A DNA stretch of 12,201 nt from Actinomycetes bacterium (GTDB lineage: Bacteria > Actinomycetota > Acidimicrobiia > Acidimicrobiales > SZUA-35). Positions 1 through 6,879 of this stretch are shown here, piece after piece. The position numbers and the translations under genes are program-made. Numbering within the stretch: the first letter of the stretch is position 1; each line of letters starts with the position of its first letter. The stretch is from positions 1 to 12,201 of the forward strand of contig JAAETV010000265.1 of the NCBI GenBank assembly GCA_024227975.1. Direction: 5' to 3'. The notes beneath the pieces were generated by a model. It saw nothing but the letters and a program-made list of their open reading frames with translations. It was not told where the DNA came from and made no database searches.

Positions 1-1
1 C

Positions 2-1591
2 GACGTGATCATCATTGGTGCGGGGGTCTGCGGGATCTATCAGCTCTACCGACTGCTCGAGCTCGAACTCGATGTCACCGTCCTCGAAGCGGGTGGCGGC
101 CCCGGCGGCACCTGGTATTGGAATCGCTATCCCGGCTGCCGCTTCGACTCCGAGAGCTGGAGCTACGGCTACTCGTTTTCAGAGGAGCTGCTTCAGGAAT
201 GGGACTGGAAGGAGCACTTTGCAGGCCAAGCGGAGACCTTGGGCTACCTGAACCATGTTGTCGACAAGTTCGACCTTCGGTCCCATATGCAGTTCGACGC
301 CAAGGTCGAGCGGGCGGCCTATGACGACGACACCCGCACCTGGGCCCTTTCGCTCGAAGACGGGCGCTCGCTGAGCTGTCGGTTCCTCATGACGGCTATC
401 GGCCTCCTGTCAGCCGCCACCATGCCGACCATCGAGGGAGTCGACTCCTTTCAAGGCCAGTCGTTCCACACCTACTACTGGCCCCACGAACCAGTCGAGG
501 TCGAAGGCAAACGGGTGGCCGTGATCGGTACCGGGGCCACCGGGGTTCAGGTCATCGCTGAGCTGGCCGACAAGGCCAGCGATCTGACCGTGTTCCAACG
601 GCGACCCAACTGGTGCGCCCCCCTCCACAACGGCCCGATCACCGATGAGGAGCAGGCCAGGATCAAGGCCTCCTACGACGAAATCTTCGAGCGTTGTGAG
701 GAGACCCCAGGTGGGTTCATCCACGGCCCCGATCGTCGCAAGATGTCCGAGGTCCCGCGGGAGGAGAGGCTCGAGTTCTGGGAGCGACTCTACGCATCGT
801 CCGGGTTCGGTATCTGGCTCGGGAACTTCCGCGACGTATTGATCGACGAGGAATCCAACGCCGAATTCACCGACTTCATCGCCGACAAAATCCGCCAGCG
901 GGTCGACGACCCCGTCATCGCCGAGAAGCTCATCCCGACCGACCATGGATTCGGCACTCGCCGGGTCCCGATGGAGACCAACTACTACGAGGCATACAAC
1001 CGCGACAACGTCCACCTCGTCGATGTCAACGACACCCCGATCGAGCGAATAACACCCGATGGGATCAAGACCTCCGACCAGGAACGCCCCTTCGACGTCA
1101 TCGTCTACGCCACCGGGTTCGACGCCATCACCGGGTCATTCGACCGGATTGACTTCGTCGGGGTCGATGATCAGAAACTGCTGGACAAATGGGTCGACGG
1201 CCCCCTCACCTTCCTCGGTATCCAGATCGCCGGGTTCCCCAACTTGTTCACCCTGGCGGGCCCGACGGCAGGCTCGGTATCGACCAACTTCCCTCGTGGC
1301 ATCGAGGCCGGCGTCGACTGGGCCACCGATCTGGTGAAGCATGTCCTGGCCAACGACATCACCCGGGTCGAGGCGACCCCGGAGGCCGAGGAGGAGTGGA
1401 CCGAACACGTGAAGGACATGTACAACCTCCTCCTATTACGCAACGCCAAGTCATGGTTCACGGGCTACAACTCCAATGTCGAAGGCCACGACAAGACCCG
1501 CTACCTCATATACAACGGGGGCGCGCCCCGCTACCGCAAGCGCCTGGCCGAGGTGGTCGCCAACGGCTACGAGGGCTTCGTCTTGGACTGA
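2..1591 (+). CDS. Flavin-containing monooxygenase, Baeyer-Villiger (cyclohexanone/phenylacetone monooxygenase-like) type, 5'-truncated
   Basis: Seen: an FAD-binding dinucleotide motif GAGVCG at the very start, a WYWNRYPGCRFD stretch after it, the Baeyer-Villiger fingerprint FxGxxxHxxxWP (FQGQSFHTYYWP, about residue 149 of the visible part), a second NAD(P)H-binding motif GTGATG just after it, then FQRRPNW, YATGFD and GPTAGSVSTN. These are the landmarks of class B flavoprotein monooxygenases, which use FAD and NADPH to insert one oxygen atom from O2 into ketones or to oxidise soft heteroatoms. The substrate cannot be read from sequence. The frame is open to the window edge with Asp then Val before IIIGAG, so the GTG at position 5 is probably an internal Val codon and the true start lies upstream. 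The visible 528 residues are close to the family's usual 530-550. No close downstream partner on this strand. Confidence 0.93.
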   Translation, partial: DVIIIGAGVCGIYQLYRLLELELDVTVLEAGGGPGGTWYWNRYPGCRFDSESWSYGYSFSEELLQEWDWKEHFAGQAETLGYLNHVVDKFDLRSHMQFDAKVERAAYDDDTRTWALSLEDGRSLSCRFLMTAIGLLSAATMPTIEGVDSFQGQSFHTYYWPHEPVEVEGKRVAVIGTGATGVQVIAELADKASDLTVFQRRPNWCAPLHNGPITDEEQARIKASYDEIFERCEETPGGFIHGPDRRKMSEVPREERLEFWERLYASSGFGIWLGNFRDVLIDEESNAEFTDFIADKIRQRVDDPVIAEKLIPTDHGFGTRRVPMETNYYEAYNRDNVHLVDVNDTPIERITPDGIKTSDQERPFDVIVYATGFDAITGSFDRIDFVGVDDQKLLDKWVDGPLTFLGIQIAGFPNLFTLAGPTAGSVSTNFPRGIEAGVDWATDLVKHVLANDITRVEATPEAEEEWTEHVKDMYNLLLLRNAKSWFTGYNSNVEGHDKTRYLIYNGGAPRYRKRLAEVVANGYEGFVLD

Positions 1592-2141
1592 GGTCCCTCT
1601 ACCCTCGCTCGCCCATATGGGACCGCCTGGCTCATCCGGAACTACAACCCCAGGGACCTGGGCATCTAGATCTCTTGGGGCAGAGCCCTCGGCACGACAG
1701 CACTAGATCAGCTGCCCAAACGCAGGCACAAAGGTCGCGGCCGGTCAGGAACCATGGGCGCTAGCCATGCACAAGTTACCCGAGCAAGATCACCCATGAT
1801 CAAGGGTTGTCCATACTAGGGCGTTGCACCTACGGTCAGTTTCAAGCGACAAGCCTGGGGTTTCAACATTCAACCACCACAACCGGGTTTTTCGTGAACG
1901 GGGATGGGCTCCGAGTGGTACATCGCCCTGTCACCTTGGAGTCCCATCCCCAATCTCGACTTTCGAGTGAACTCGACTCCTGATGCTACCGTATCGATGA
2001 TGCGCCATAGTGTGGAGGCCTAGGGTGATCTGCCCAGTAGAATTGGCCAGGGGTGAGGACCCAGAAACGCCTACGCATAGGCACTACGACCTACGGATCT
2101 ACTCGAAGAGCCTCCGCTTCCGGCCAGCTAGAGCACGTCGC
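1592..2141. other. Gene-free stretch between convergent genes
   Basis: About 550 bases between the stop of the monooxygenase and the stop of the DUF4032 gene on the other strand. Open frames here show no recognisable domain and no convincing start. The stretch contains a large hairpin (1900-1951), overlapping TCGAG palindromes just after it (1955-1976), a small CCCAG/CTGGG inverted repeat (1649-1662) that could act as a weak terminator for the monooxygenase, and two small neighbouring hairpins, GGGT/ACCC (2051-2062) and GCCTA/TAGGC (2069-2082). I recognise no known RNA family and no insertion-sequence ends. Confidence 0.6.
1900..1951. repeat. Long near-perfect hairpin (21 paired positions, two single-base bulges)
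   Basis: The 5' arm 1900-1920 (starting GGGGATGGGCTCC) pairs with the 3' arm 1929-1951 (ending GGAGTCCCATCCCC) around an 8-base loop at 1921-1928. Counting by hand gives 9 pairs, a T bulge, 7 pairs, a C bulge and 5 pairs; three of the 21 pairs are G-U. There is no T-tract directly after it on either strand, so it is not a classical intrinsic terminator, although it could still end transcription from the convergent genes. It could also be part of a small structured RNA. Function is not known. Confidence 0.6.
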
Positions 2142-3377
2142 CTATCCATCATGGATCGATGTCGATTCAGGCGTTGGCGTACCCGGGCCGATGCCCGGGC
2201 CGCCCTGAGCCAACCATCGCTCATAGGCTTCGTCGTTGTCGATGTCTCGCCCATCGTTGGTCGCCATCAGATATCGATGGTGGAGGAAGTCGGCGTAGCG
2301 GTTGACGGCACCCTGGTCAGCGAAGTCCTCGGCCAGACGCTCGATCAGCGGCTCGAACCGGTTCACCCGCCACCGGATCGCCGCGACCGATTTGCCCGTG
2401 GCCGATAGGTCGCTGTTGGCGGCAACATAGTGACGGAGGTCGGCGAGGATGCGGCGAGCCGAGTGCTCAGTTGCCTCGACATTGGTCAATTCACGGAGTT
2501 GGCTCGAGTGGTAGGTTCGGCCGCCGACCGCGAGTTGGAGTTCGGCGACCATCTGCCCACCGTCATCCGAAGGTCGAAACTCGAGGTCAGCGACCTCGAA
2601 CCCCAGCTCATTGAGCCGGTGGACCTTCTCGTGCACGAGGTATTGCTCATCCGGAGCGAACAGCACATCGGATTCCAGCTCGTTCCAGAGAGCGTCGTAG
2701 CGGCTGATGATGTCGTCGCCGAGCGAGAGGTCGGCTTCATCGAGTTCAATGCCCTGGGATGAGGCGATATCGGCCATCCCACCGGCCACGTTCGTGCGCA
2801 TGATGTCGAGATCGTGGCTGCGTTGACCTCTGCTCAGCTCGTCGTGTAGCTCGCTGGTCTCGGCGTCGATCATTATCGCTTGGATGGCGCCCCCATCCCA
2901 GCGATAGAGCACATTGGAGAGAGAGCAGTCGCCCCAGAAGCATCCAACGAGGTGGAGCTCGACCAGCAACCCGGCAAAGGCGTCCAGGAGCCTGTTTCGA
3001 TTGTGTCCGAACCCTCCCCCCTCTACCAGCTCCCGATAGGTGAACGAGAAGTCGACGTAGCCGGTGATGACGGCGCCGGAGATCTCCTCACTCGGATCGG
3101 CCCACGCCCGCTCGACGACGGCGATCGGCTCGACGATGGGTTGAATCATCGAGTTGAGCCGACGAAGTGTGTCGTACTCGTGTCGAGCCGTACCAAACGG
3201 CAACTCCTTGATGGCGTAGATCCTGTCGTCATAGGCAGCGAAGCGCACGACATGGCGGTGGATACCGGTCGGCAACTCGACGATGCGTTCGTCGTTCCAC
3301 AGCTCTAGCGGTAGCGACCACGGCAGATCGAGGAAGCTCGGGTGCCCAGCCCGCGACGTGATGTTGGGGATACCCAC
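2142..3377 (-). CDS. DUF4032 family protein with an N-terminal kinase-like (Kdo/WaaP-type) domain
   Basis: 411 residues from the preferred GTG at 3377. The first ~60% resembles a protein-kinase-like fold: YAIKELP (ATP-lysine strand), a catalytic-loop-like GCFWGDCSLSNVLYR, and IMIDAETSE where the DFG motif would sit. Further on come SHDLDIMRTNVAGG, YDALWNEL and VHEKVHRLNELGFEV, and the C-terminal part (ARRILADLRHY, AIRWRVNRFEPLIE, FLHHRYLMA) is the DUF4032 module. I recognise the order from actinobacterial DUF4032 proteins; no biochemical role is established, so phosphotransfer is only suggested by the fold. Start choice: the open frame reaches a GTG at 3410, but GTG 3377 has AGGAATAGG just upstream and gives the short lead-in RAGHPSFLDLPW seen in relatives. 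The stop is TAG. Convergent with the monooxygenase; the membrane-protein gene upstream is on the same strand 128 bases away. Confidence 0.9.
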   Translation of the reverse strand: MGIPNITSRAGHPSFLDLPWSLPLELWNDERIVELPTGIHRHVVRFAAYDDRIYAIKELPFGTARHEYDTLRRLNSMIQPIVEPIAVVERAWADPSEEISGAVITGYVDFSFTYRELVEGGGFGHNRNRLLDAFAGLLVELHLVGCFWGDCSLSNVLYRWDGGAIQAIMIDAETSELHDELSRGQRSHDLDIMRTNVAGGMADIASSQGIELDEADLSLGDDIISRYDALWNELESDVLFAPDEQYLVHEKVHRLNELGFEVADLEFRPSDDGGQMVAELQLAVGGRTYHSSQLRELTNVEATEHSARRILADLRHYVAANSDLSATGKSVAAIRWRVNRFEPLIERLAEDFADQGAVNRYADFLHHRYLMATNDGRDIDNDEAYERWLAQGGPGIGPGTPTPESTSIHDG

Positions 3378-3505
3378 TGACCTATTCCTACTTCCCGTAA
3401 TGACCAACACTCCCGCGGAGAATGGTCTCGAATGTCACATCGTGCCCGTGCCGTGGTGCGTGAGATCGCATCCCACGATGTCAAACGGGGTGGCATTGTC
3501 TGGTA

Positions 3506-3937
3506 TCAGAGCCCATTTCTGATCGCAAGAAGAGGCACGGCTAGGGCAACGGCGAAGCCGACGTTGAATAGAGCATGGCCCAGGAAGCCGAGAATGAGCG
3601 ACAGACCAGTGTCCAGAACGAACCAGACGACAAACGCAGTCACCACGGCCGACCATGCCCATGGCTCACGTCGTCGAAGTGGGCCAACCACGATCGCCCC
3701 GATGGTCATCATCCAACCCACAATCACGGCCCCGAGAACCCCGAGCATCAACTGGACGTACTCTCGTGGGCCTTCACCGACGATCCCCCCATCGTCAGGC
3801 CCGAACCCGAGTCGGTCGAAGACCTGATCTCCAATGGCCAACCCGAACAGCACAAGCCCGAGTGCGTAGAGAGTCACCCCAGCGACCACGATGAGCAACA
3901 GTCGGTCCCACGATCCTGTTCGACTGGTCGATTCCAT
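3506..3937 (-). CDS. Small four-helix integral membrane protein, function unknown
   Basis: 143 residues from ATG 3937. Hydrophobic segments at about 13-35, 62-85, 95-115 and 121-140 predict four transmembrane helices. Between helices 1 and 2 is an acidic/glycine loop (GFGPDDGGIVGEGPREY), and between 2 and 3 a basic stretch PLRRREPWAW. I know unannotated actinobacterial membrane proteins with this pattern but no named family. The open frame extends upstream to 4069, but that extra part is soluble, Cys/Pro-rich and unlike the rest, so I set the start at Met 3937. No Shine-Dalgarno is visible there; CATGAT ends six bases before the ATG, so a leaderless transcript is possible. Divergent from the lipoprotein (153 bases between starts), so the two may share control. 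The stop codon lies in a small ATCAGA/TCTGAT inverted repeat (3505-3523). Confidence 0.75.
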   Translation of the reverse strand: MESTSRTGSWDRLLLIVVAGVTLYALGLVLFGLAIGDQVFDRLGFGPDDGGIVGEGPREYVQLMLGVLGAVIVGWMMTIGAIVVGPLRRREPWAWSAVVTAFVVWFVLDTGLSLILGFLGHALFNVGFAVALAVPLLAIRNGL

Positions 3938-4090
3938 AGAGACATCATGACAGGGCCATGGCTCACGGCAAGGAGCACCCCAGGGCACGAGATGCCAATA
4001 GTCCTCGAAGGACGAGGGAGGCGACAGGCCGCACCCGGCGACCATGACCTGATCGTCGGTGACGGCCATCTCTGGTTCGGGCCTGCGAAC

Positions 4091-5149
4091 ATGGACGCAG
4101 TGAATCGTCTTCTAGTCGGTCTCTGCCTGATCGCTTTCGCTGGGTGTGCAGCCTCGGGGTCAAGAGGCGAGCCAGCATCAAATCCAGACATTGTGGCTCC
4201 TGACTCGACGCCGACGTCGGTTTCGACCACGGCACCGTCGAATACAAGCAAACACTCCACTAGTGCTACATCGATGCCGACCTCTGTTGTCGGCTCTCCC
4301 GTGCCCGACCTCGCGACTCTGGCGGAGGCCATCGGCGCTTCCGTAGTGGTCGTACGACATGACAACGAGGTATTCATCTCGAACGCCGGTGTCCAGACAT
4401 CCATTCCGGTTCCAGGAGGGGCCTGGGCCTGGAGTGACGGGGACTTCGTCTATCTCTACGCCTCGGATCAGGCCAAGACCATGCTGTCTACTGCGTCAAC
4501 GCCGGATGGATTGCAGGTGTGCACCGCGGAAGGGCCAATCCACCACGCCACCCGCCGAACCGACGGAACCTACGTGATGGCGGTCGAATTGGACTATTGG
4601 CTTCGAGAAACCGACGTTGTCGGGATCTACGACGTCCCCATCGATGCGATTGACTGCCAAACTGGCGACCGACAACCAATCGAACCCGTCACCAGCTACG
4701 GGACCGAGACCGAGACCCGGGTCGTGATCCGGGTTGCTGGCCGGGAATTCGTTTCGCTGGGTGACGCCGAAGGCAACGCTGATGTGGTCAATGAGCGGGG
4801 AATCTCGATCAACGGTGACGACTATGCAGGCTTCCACACGTTCAACACCGACGCCTCGCAGGTCGTGTACGGCGACATGGGCCAGAGCGCCAGCCCCCAT
4901 TACAGCCAGGTAGTCACGTCCAGAAACACCGAGACCGGTGGACTCCTCTGGAGCGCCGAGCTTCCAATGCCATTCATCTTCCTTGCTCATCTCGATGACC
5001 ATGTCATCGCCGGGCTACCCGAGGACCTGGACTCACTCATCAACGGGGACTCCACCGTTGCCGAGATCATCCTCCTCACCGCAGACACCGGAGAACTGCT
5101 CGGCCAGACGGAAGCCGGTATCCAGCGGTTGCTCTACGTCGGACCATGA
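4091..5149 (+). CDS. Secreted lipoprotein with PQQ-like/propeller-type strands, function unknown
   Basis: 352 residues from ATG 4091. The N-terminus has a basic residue, a hydrophobic run (LLVGLCLIAFAGC) and a lipobox-like FAG-Cys, so the protein should be lipidated at Cys19 and held on the outer face of the membrane; Phe at -3 is less usual than Leu. A Ser/Thr/Pro-rich linker follows to about residue 65. The rest is beta-rich with propeller-like phrases: GAWAWSDGDFVYLYASD, TGGLLWSAELP, DDHVIAGLP and TADTGELLGQTEAG. Two further cysteines (LQVCTAEG, AIDCQTGD) could form a disulfide. A second possible start, GTG 4100, follows GGACGCA and gives a tidier signal peptide. The open frame upstream to 3575 is antisense to the membrane-protein gene and is not counted. 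Known propeller lipoproteins bind ligands or scaffold other proteins; no specific role can be given. Confidence 0.8.
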   Translation: MDAVNRLLVGLCLIAFAGCAASGSRGEPASNPDIVAPDSTPTSVSTTAPSNTSKHSTSATSMPTSVVGSPVPDLATLAEAIGASVVVVRHDNEVFISNAGVQTSIPVPGGAWAWSDGDFVYLYASDQAKTMLSTASTPDGLQVCTAEGPIHHATRRTDGTYVMAVELDYWLRETDVVGIYDVPIDAIDCQTGDRQPIEPVTSYGTETETRVVIRVAGREFVSLGDAEGNADVVNERGISINGDDYAGFHTFNTDASQVVYGDMGQSASPHYSQVVTSRNTETGGLLWSAELPMPFIFLAHLDDHVIAGLPEDLDSLINGDSTVAEIILLTADTGELLGQTEAGIQRLLYVGP

Positions 5150-5183
5150 GTCAGGCACTGGCCGGTGCCGAAGGCCCGATCTG

Positions 5184-5203
5184 ATCCTGCAATACGACAG
5201 GAT
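5184..5203. terminator. Possible bidirectional terminator hairpin between convergent genes
   Basis: ATCCTG (5184-5189) and CAGGAT (5198-5203) form a perfect six-pair stem with an eight-base loop, placed between the stop of the lipoprotein gene (5149) and the stop of the short minus-strand gene (5219). There is no T-tract, so the call rests on position and symmetry only. Confidence 0.35.
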
Positions 5204-5218
5204 GGCCACTACGCCATA

Positions 5219-5377
5219 TCAACACCGGTGACGCCGGCGAAGGTTCTGATGATTGTCAGCAAACTGGGGGCTGGCGAGGATCGCATCCAGGTCGTCATGC
5301 ACTGTGACACGACCCGCTCTGTCAGTGAGCACTTGGTTCAGCCGATCGAGTTGGTTGGATACGGACTCGTCACTCAT
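5219..5377 (-). CDS. Short ORF translationally coupled to the sigma factor; probably a truncated anti-sigma-like partner
   Basis: 52 residues beginning MSDESVSNQLDRLNQVL and including DRAGRVTVHDDLDAIL. Its ATG overlaps the stop of the sigma factor region 4 frame (ATGAGTGA, 5370-5377), a typical coupled arrangement. GGAGG of the sigma gene's last codons lies just upstream and could serve as the ribosome binding site. In actinobacteria, ECF sigma genes of this kind are often followed by a gene with a short soluble N-terminus, a run of arginines and then one membrane helix. Here the frame stops right after LRRRHRC, before any membrane helix, and none of the three minus frames downstream offers an obvious helix. 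I infer a truncated partner; a genuine small soluble protein is the alternative. Confidence 0.5.
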   Translation of the reverse strand: MSDESVSNQLDRLNQVLTDRAGRVTVHDDLDAILASPQFADNHQNLRRRHRC

Positions 5378-5839
5378 GGTTGTCCTCCATCGCTCGTCGA
5401 AGAGATCGCAGACCTCGATGAATTAGCGACCCAACAGTTCCGGGCCTGCACTCCAGGTGCATGGCGATCTCGGCCTCGGACTGCCCTCCGTAGAACCGTA
5501 GGACGATCGCGGTGCGGCCGGCTGCCGGAACGGTAGATCGAGCAGCAACTCGGCCATCTCATCAACTCCATCGTCGACAGACGCCTCATCAGCGACGTCA
5601 CGGAAGGGGCGTTCCCGCCCGCCTTTTCGCTGCGCGTCACGGCAACCATTCAAGACGCAGCGGTTCAGGTAGGGCCCTGGTTCAGCGATTGCATCCCACC
5701 GTTGATACACGGCCATGAACGCATCAGCGACTACATCGTGAGCGGTCACCGGACTCCCGAGGAGCAGGTAGGCGCGCCGGACTTGGCTCTCATGCTCCGT
5801 CGGGTAGAACTGCGTGAAGGCGTAGGTCCTTGCCTCCAC
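5370..5839 (-). pseudogene. ECF-type RNA polymerase sigma factor split by a frameshift between region 2 and region 4
   Basis: ECF sigma factors direct RNA polymerase to stress or envelope regulons. Region 2 is clear in one frame (FTQFYPTEHESQVRRAYLLL, DVVADAFMAVYQRWDAI, PYLNRCVLNGCRDAQRK), running up to LLLDLPFRQ. After that the same frame gives a proline/serine-rich tail and stops at 5423. The expected region 4 helix-turn-helix (RTAIVLRFYGGQSEAEIA, HLECRPGTVGSLIHRGL, SLRRAMEDNHE) continues in a different frame to a TGA at 5370-5372. Eight bases (5514-5521) separate the Gln codon from the Thr codon where a multiple of three is expected, so one base is missing or a few are extra in the GC-rich CCGGCCGC stretch. 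The start is uncertain: the frame is open to 5980; GTG 5839 gives the usual ECF length but has no clear ribosome binding site. It could be a real pseudogene, a programmed shift (no slippery site seen) or a sequence error. Confidence 0.8.
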
Positions 5840-6115
5840 CGAGAGCGGAACGCTCGCATACAAATCTGCCACAACCACTCCACTCTGCAGCACTTCGAAT
5901 CCTTGCAACCACATTGCCGCGCCGCCATGGTTGCCGAACTCCTCAGCGTCGTCGGCTACCAGGAACGACCCCGAAACCACAAGCAGACCACTCCAACGAC
6001 ACAGTCGTCGGCCTTGTCGTCCTCGTTCGATCTTCGGAGGGCGGTCATATCGAGCGCCCAGGCAAGGGGGGCCGTTGGTCGCCTTGTGCCTGACATGTAT
6101 CAGCCCTGCGCAATA
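5840..6115. other. Stretch without an assigned gene between divergent genes
   Basis: Lies between the chosen start of the sigma factor (minus) and the DUF402 gene (plus). The sigma frame remains open to 5980, so up to 47 extra N-terminal residues are possible, but they do not resemble sigma region 2 leader sequence. I see no RNA gene and no strong -35/-10 pair. The promoters of both divergent genes should lie here. Confidence 0.4.
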
Positions 6116-6143
6116 CTTCTGAAGGTGGAAGCTCGTTCAGAAG
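6116..6143. promoter_or_regulatory. Inverted repeat covering the likely ribosome binding site of the DUF402 gene
   Basis: CTTCTGAA (6116-6123) and TTCAGAAG (6136-6143) are perfect 8-base arms around a 12-base spacer, ending 13 bases before the ATG at 6157. The best Shine-Dalgarno match, AGAAGG (6139-6144), is largely inside the right arm. In RNA the stem would hide it; in DNA the repeat could be an operator. The symmetry is seen directly; the role is inferred. Confidence 0.4.
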
Positions 6144-6156
6144 GCAGATCTCAGAT

Positions 6157-6798
6157 ATGTCGCCTGACGAGGTAACCACACCAGTACCGATGAGACGCTG
6201 GTCGCCAGGTGAAGTCATCGTCCGTCGCGAGATACTGCACGGTCGAATCTGGAGCGGATTGCCGATGTATGTCATGGACGACAGTCCAGACCTTCTGGCC
6301 CTCTACCTTCCTACCGACACTGAGCTGGGCTTCGGTCCGGGGACATGGCCCACGCCCAACGGCCGGCATCCTTGGGACCAAGGTTCCGGTACTCGCTGGC
6401 AGGGGCACGGTGTCGTTCACCTTCACCGACCGAACGACGCCTACGCCGTCTGGGTCATGTGGCTCGGCCCAGACCGCCGCTGCCACGGTTGGTACGTGAA
6501 CTTGCAGGCACCGTACAAGCGAACCGCCCTCGGGATCGACACCCTCGACCACGAACTCGACATCGTTGTCGACCTCGAAGGGGCCTGGCAATTCAAGGAT
6601 GCTGACCTTCTCGAATCCTGTGTCAGCTATGGCCGGTTCACACGAGAAGAAGCGGACGACATCCTCGCCGAAGGCCATCGGCTCGGCCGAATGCTCGACA
6701 ACGGGTATCAGTGGTGGGACAACGATTGGTCAACCTGGACACCCCCACCACAATGGACGATCCCACCGACCCTGCCCAGTGGCTGGGCCACCCTGTGA
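6157..6798 (+). CDS. DUF402 / FomD-like (YgaC family) protein, possible nucleoside-diphosphate phosphatase
   Basis: 213 residues. The central part carries the DUF402 pattern: VVHLHRPNDAYAVWVMW, then GWYVNLQAPYKRTALGIDT, DHELDIVVDLEGAWQFKD and a C-terminal helix FTREEADDILAEG. The clustered acidic residues (D128, D131, E133, D135) and K147-D148 correspond to the metal-binding and phosphate-binding positions of the family. Characterised members, the Streptomyces FomD-like proteins and a staphylococcal relative, hydrolyse nucleoside di- or triphosphates; the substrate here is not known. The C-terminus ends in a Trp/Pro-rich tail (WWDNDWSTWTPPPQW), an extension of uncertain use. The ATG at 6157 is taken because it follows AGAAGG and keeps the N-terminal strand WSPGEVIVRREILHG intact; Met12 (6190) is an alternative. 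Divergent from the sigma factor and convergent with the MetE-like gene 81 bases on. Confidence 0.85.
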   Translation: MSPDEVTTPVPMRRWSPGEVIVRREILHGRIWSGLPMYVMDDSPDLLALYLPTDTELGFGPGTWPTPNGRHPWDQGSGTRWQGHGVVHLHRPNDAYAVWVMWLGPDRRCHGWYVNLQAPYKRTALGIDTLDHELDIVVDLEGAWQFKDADLLESCVSYGRFTREEADDILAEGHRLGRMLDNGYQWWDNDWSTWTPPPQWTIPPTLPSGWATL

Positions 6799-6879
6799 CC
6801 CTCTTTGCTCAGCGCCCTCCCAGACGTCATCGGCTTGCCGACGGACTTGGTTGGCGTCAATCCGCACATGGATTAGGGA

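Noticed and set aside
410..1015. Minus-strand open frame of 201 codons
   Set aside because: It is antisense to the monooxygenase, which has both dinucleotide-binding motifs and the Baeyer-Villiger fingerprint.
1900..1951. Integron attC site or insertion-sequence end
   Set aside because: The arms lack the RYYYAAC/GTTRRRY core boxes of attC, and there is no integrase, transposase or terminal repeat pair nearby.
2010..2408. Plus-strand open frame starting in the gene-free stretch
   Set aside because: It runs into the 3' end of the DUF4032 gene on the other strand and shows no domain; the sequence looks like an antisense shadow.
3575..4090. In-frame upstream extension of the lipoprotein frame
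   Set aside because: It is antisense to a clear four-helix membrane protein, is Pro/His/Ser-rich, and would bury the lipoprotein signal peptide in the middle of the protein.
5514..5521. Programmed ribosomal frameshift site in the sigma factor
   Set aside because: No slippery heptamer, pause stem or stimulatory Shine-Dalgarno is visible; an indel or sequence error is simpler.
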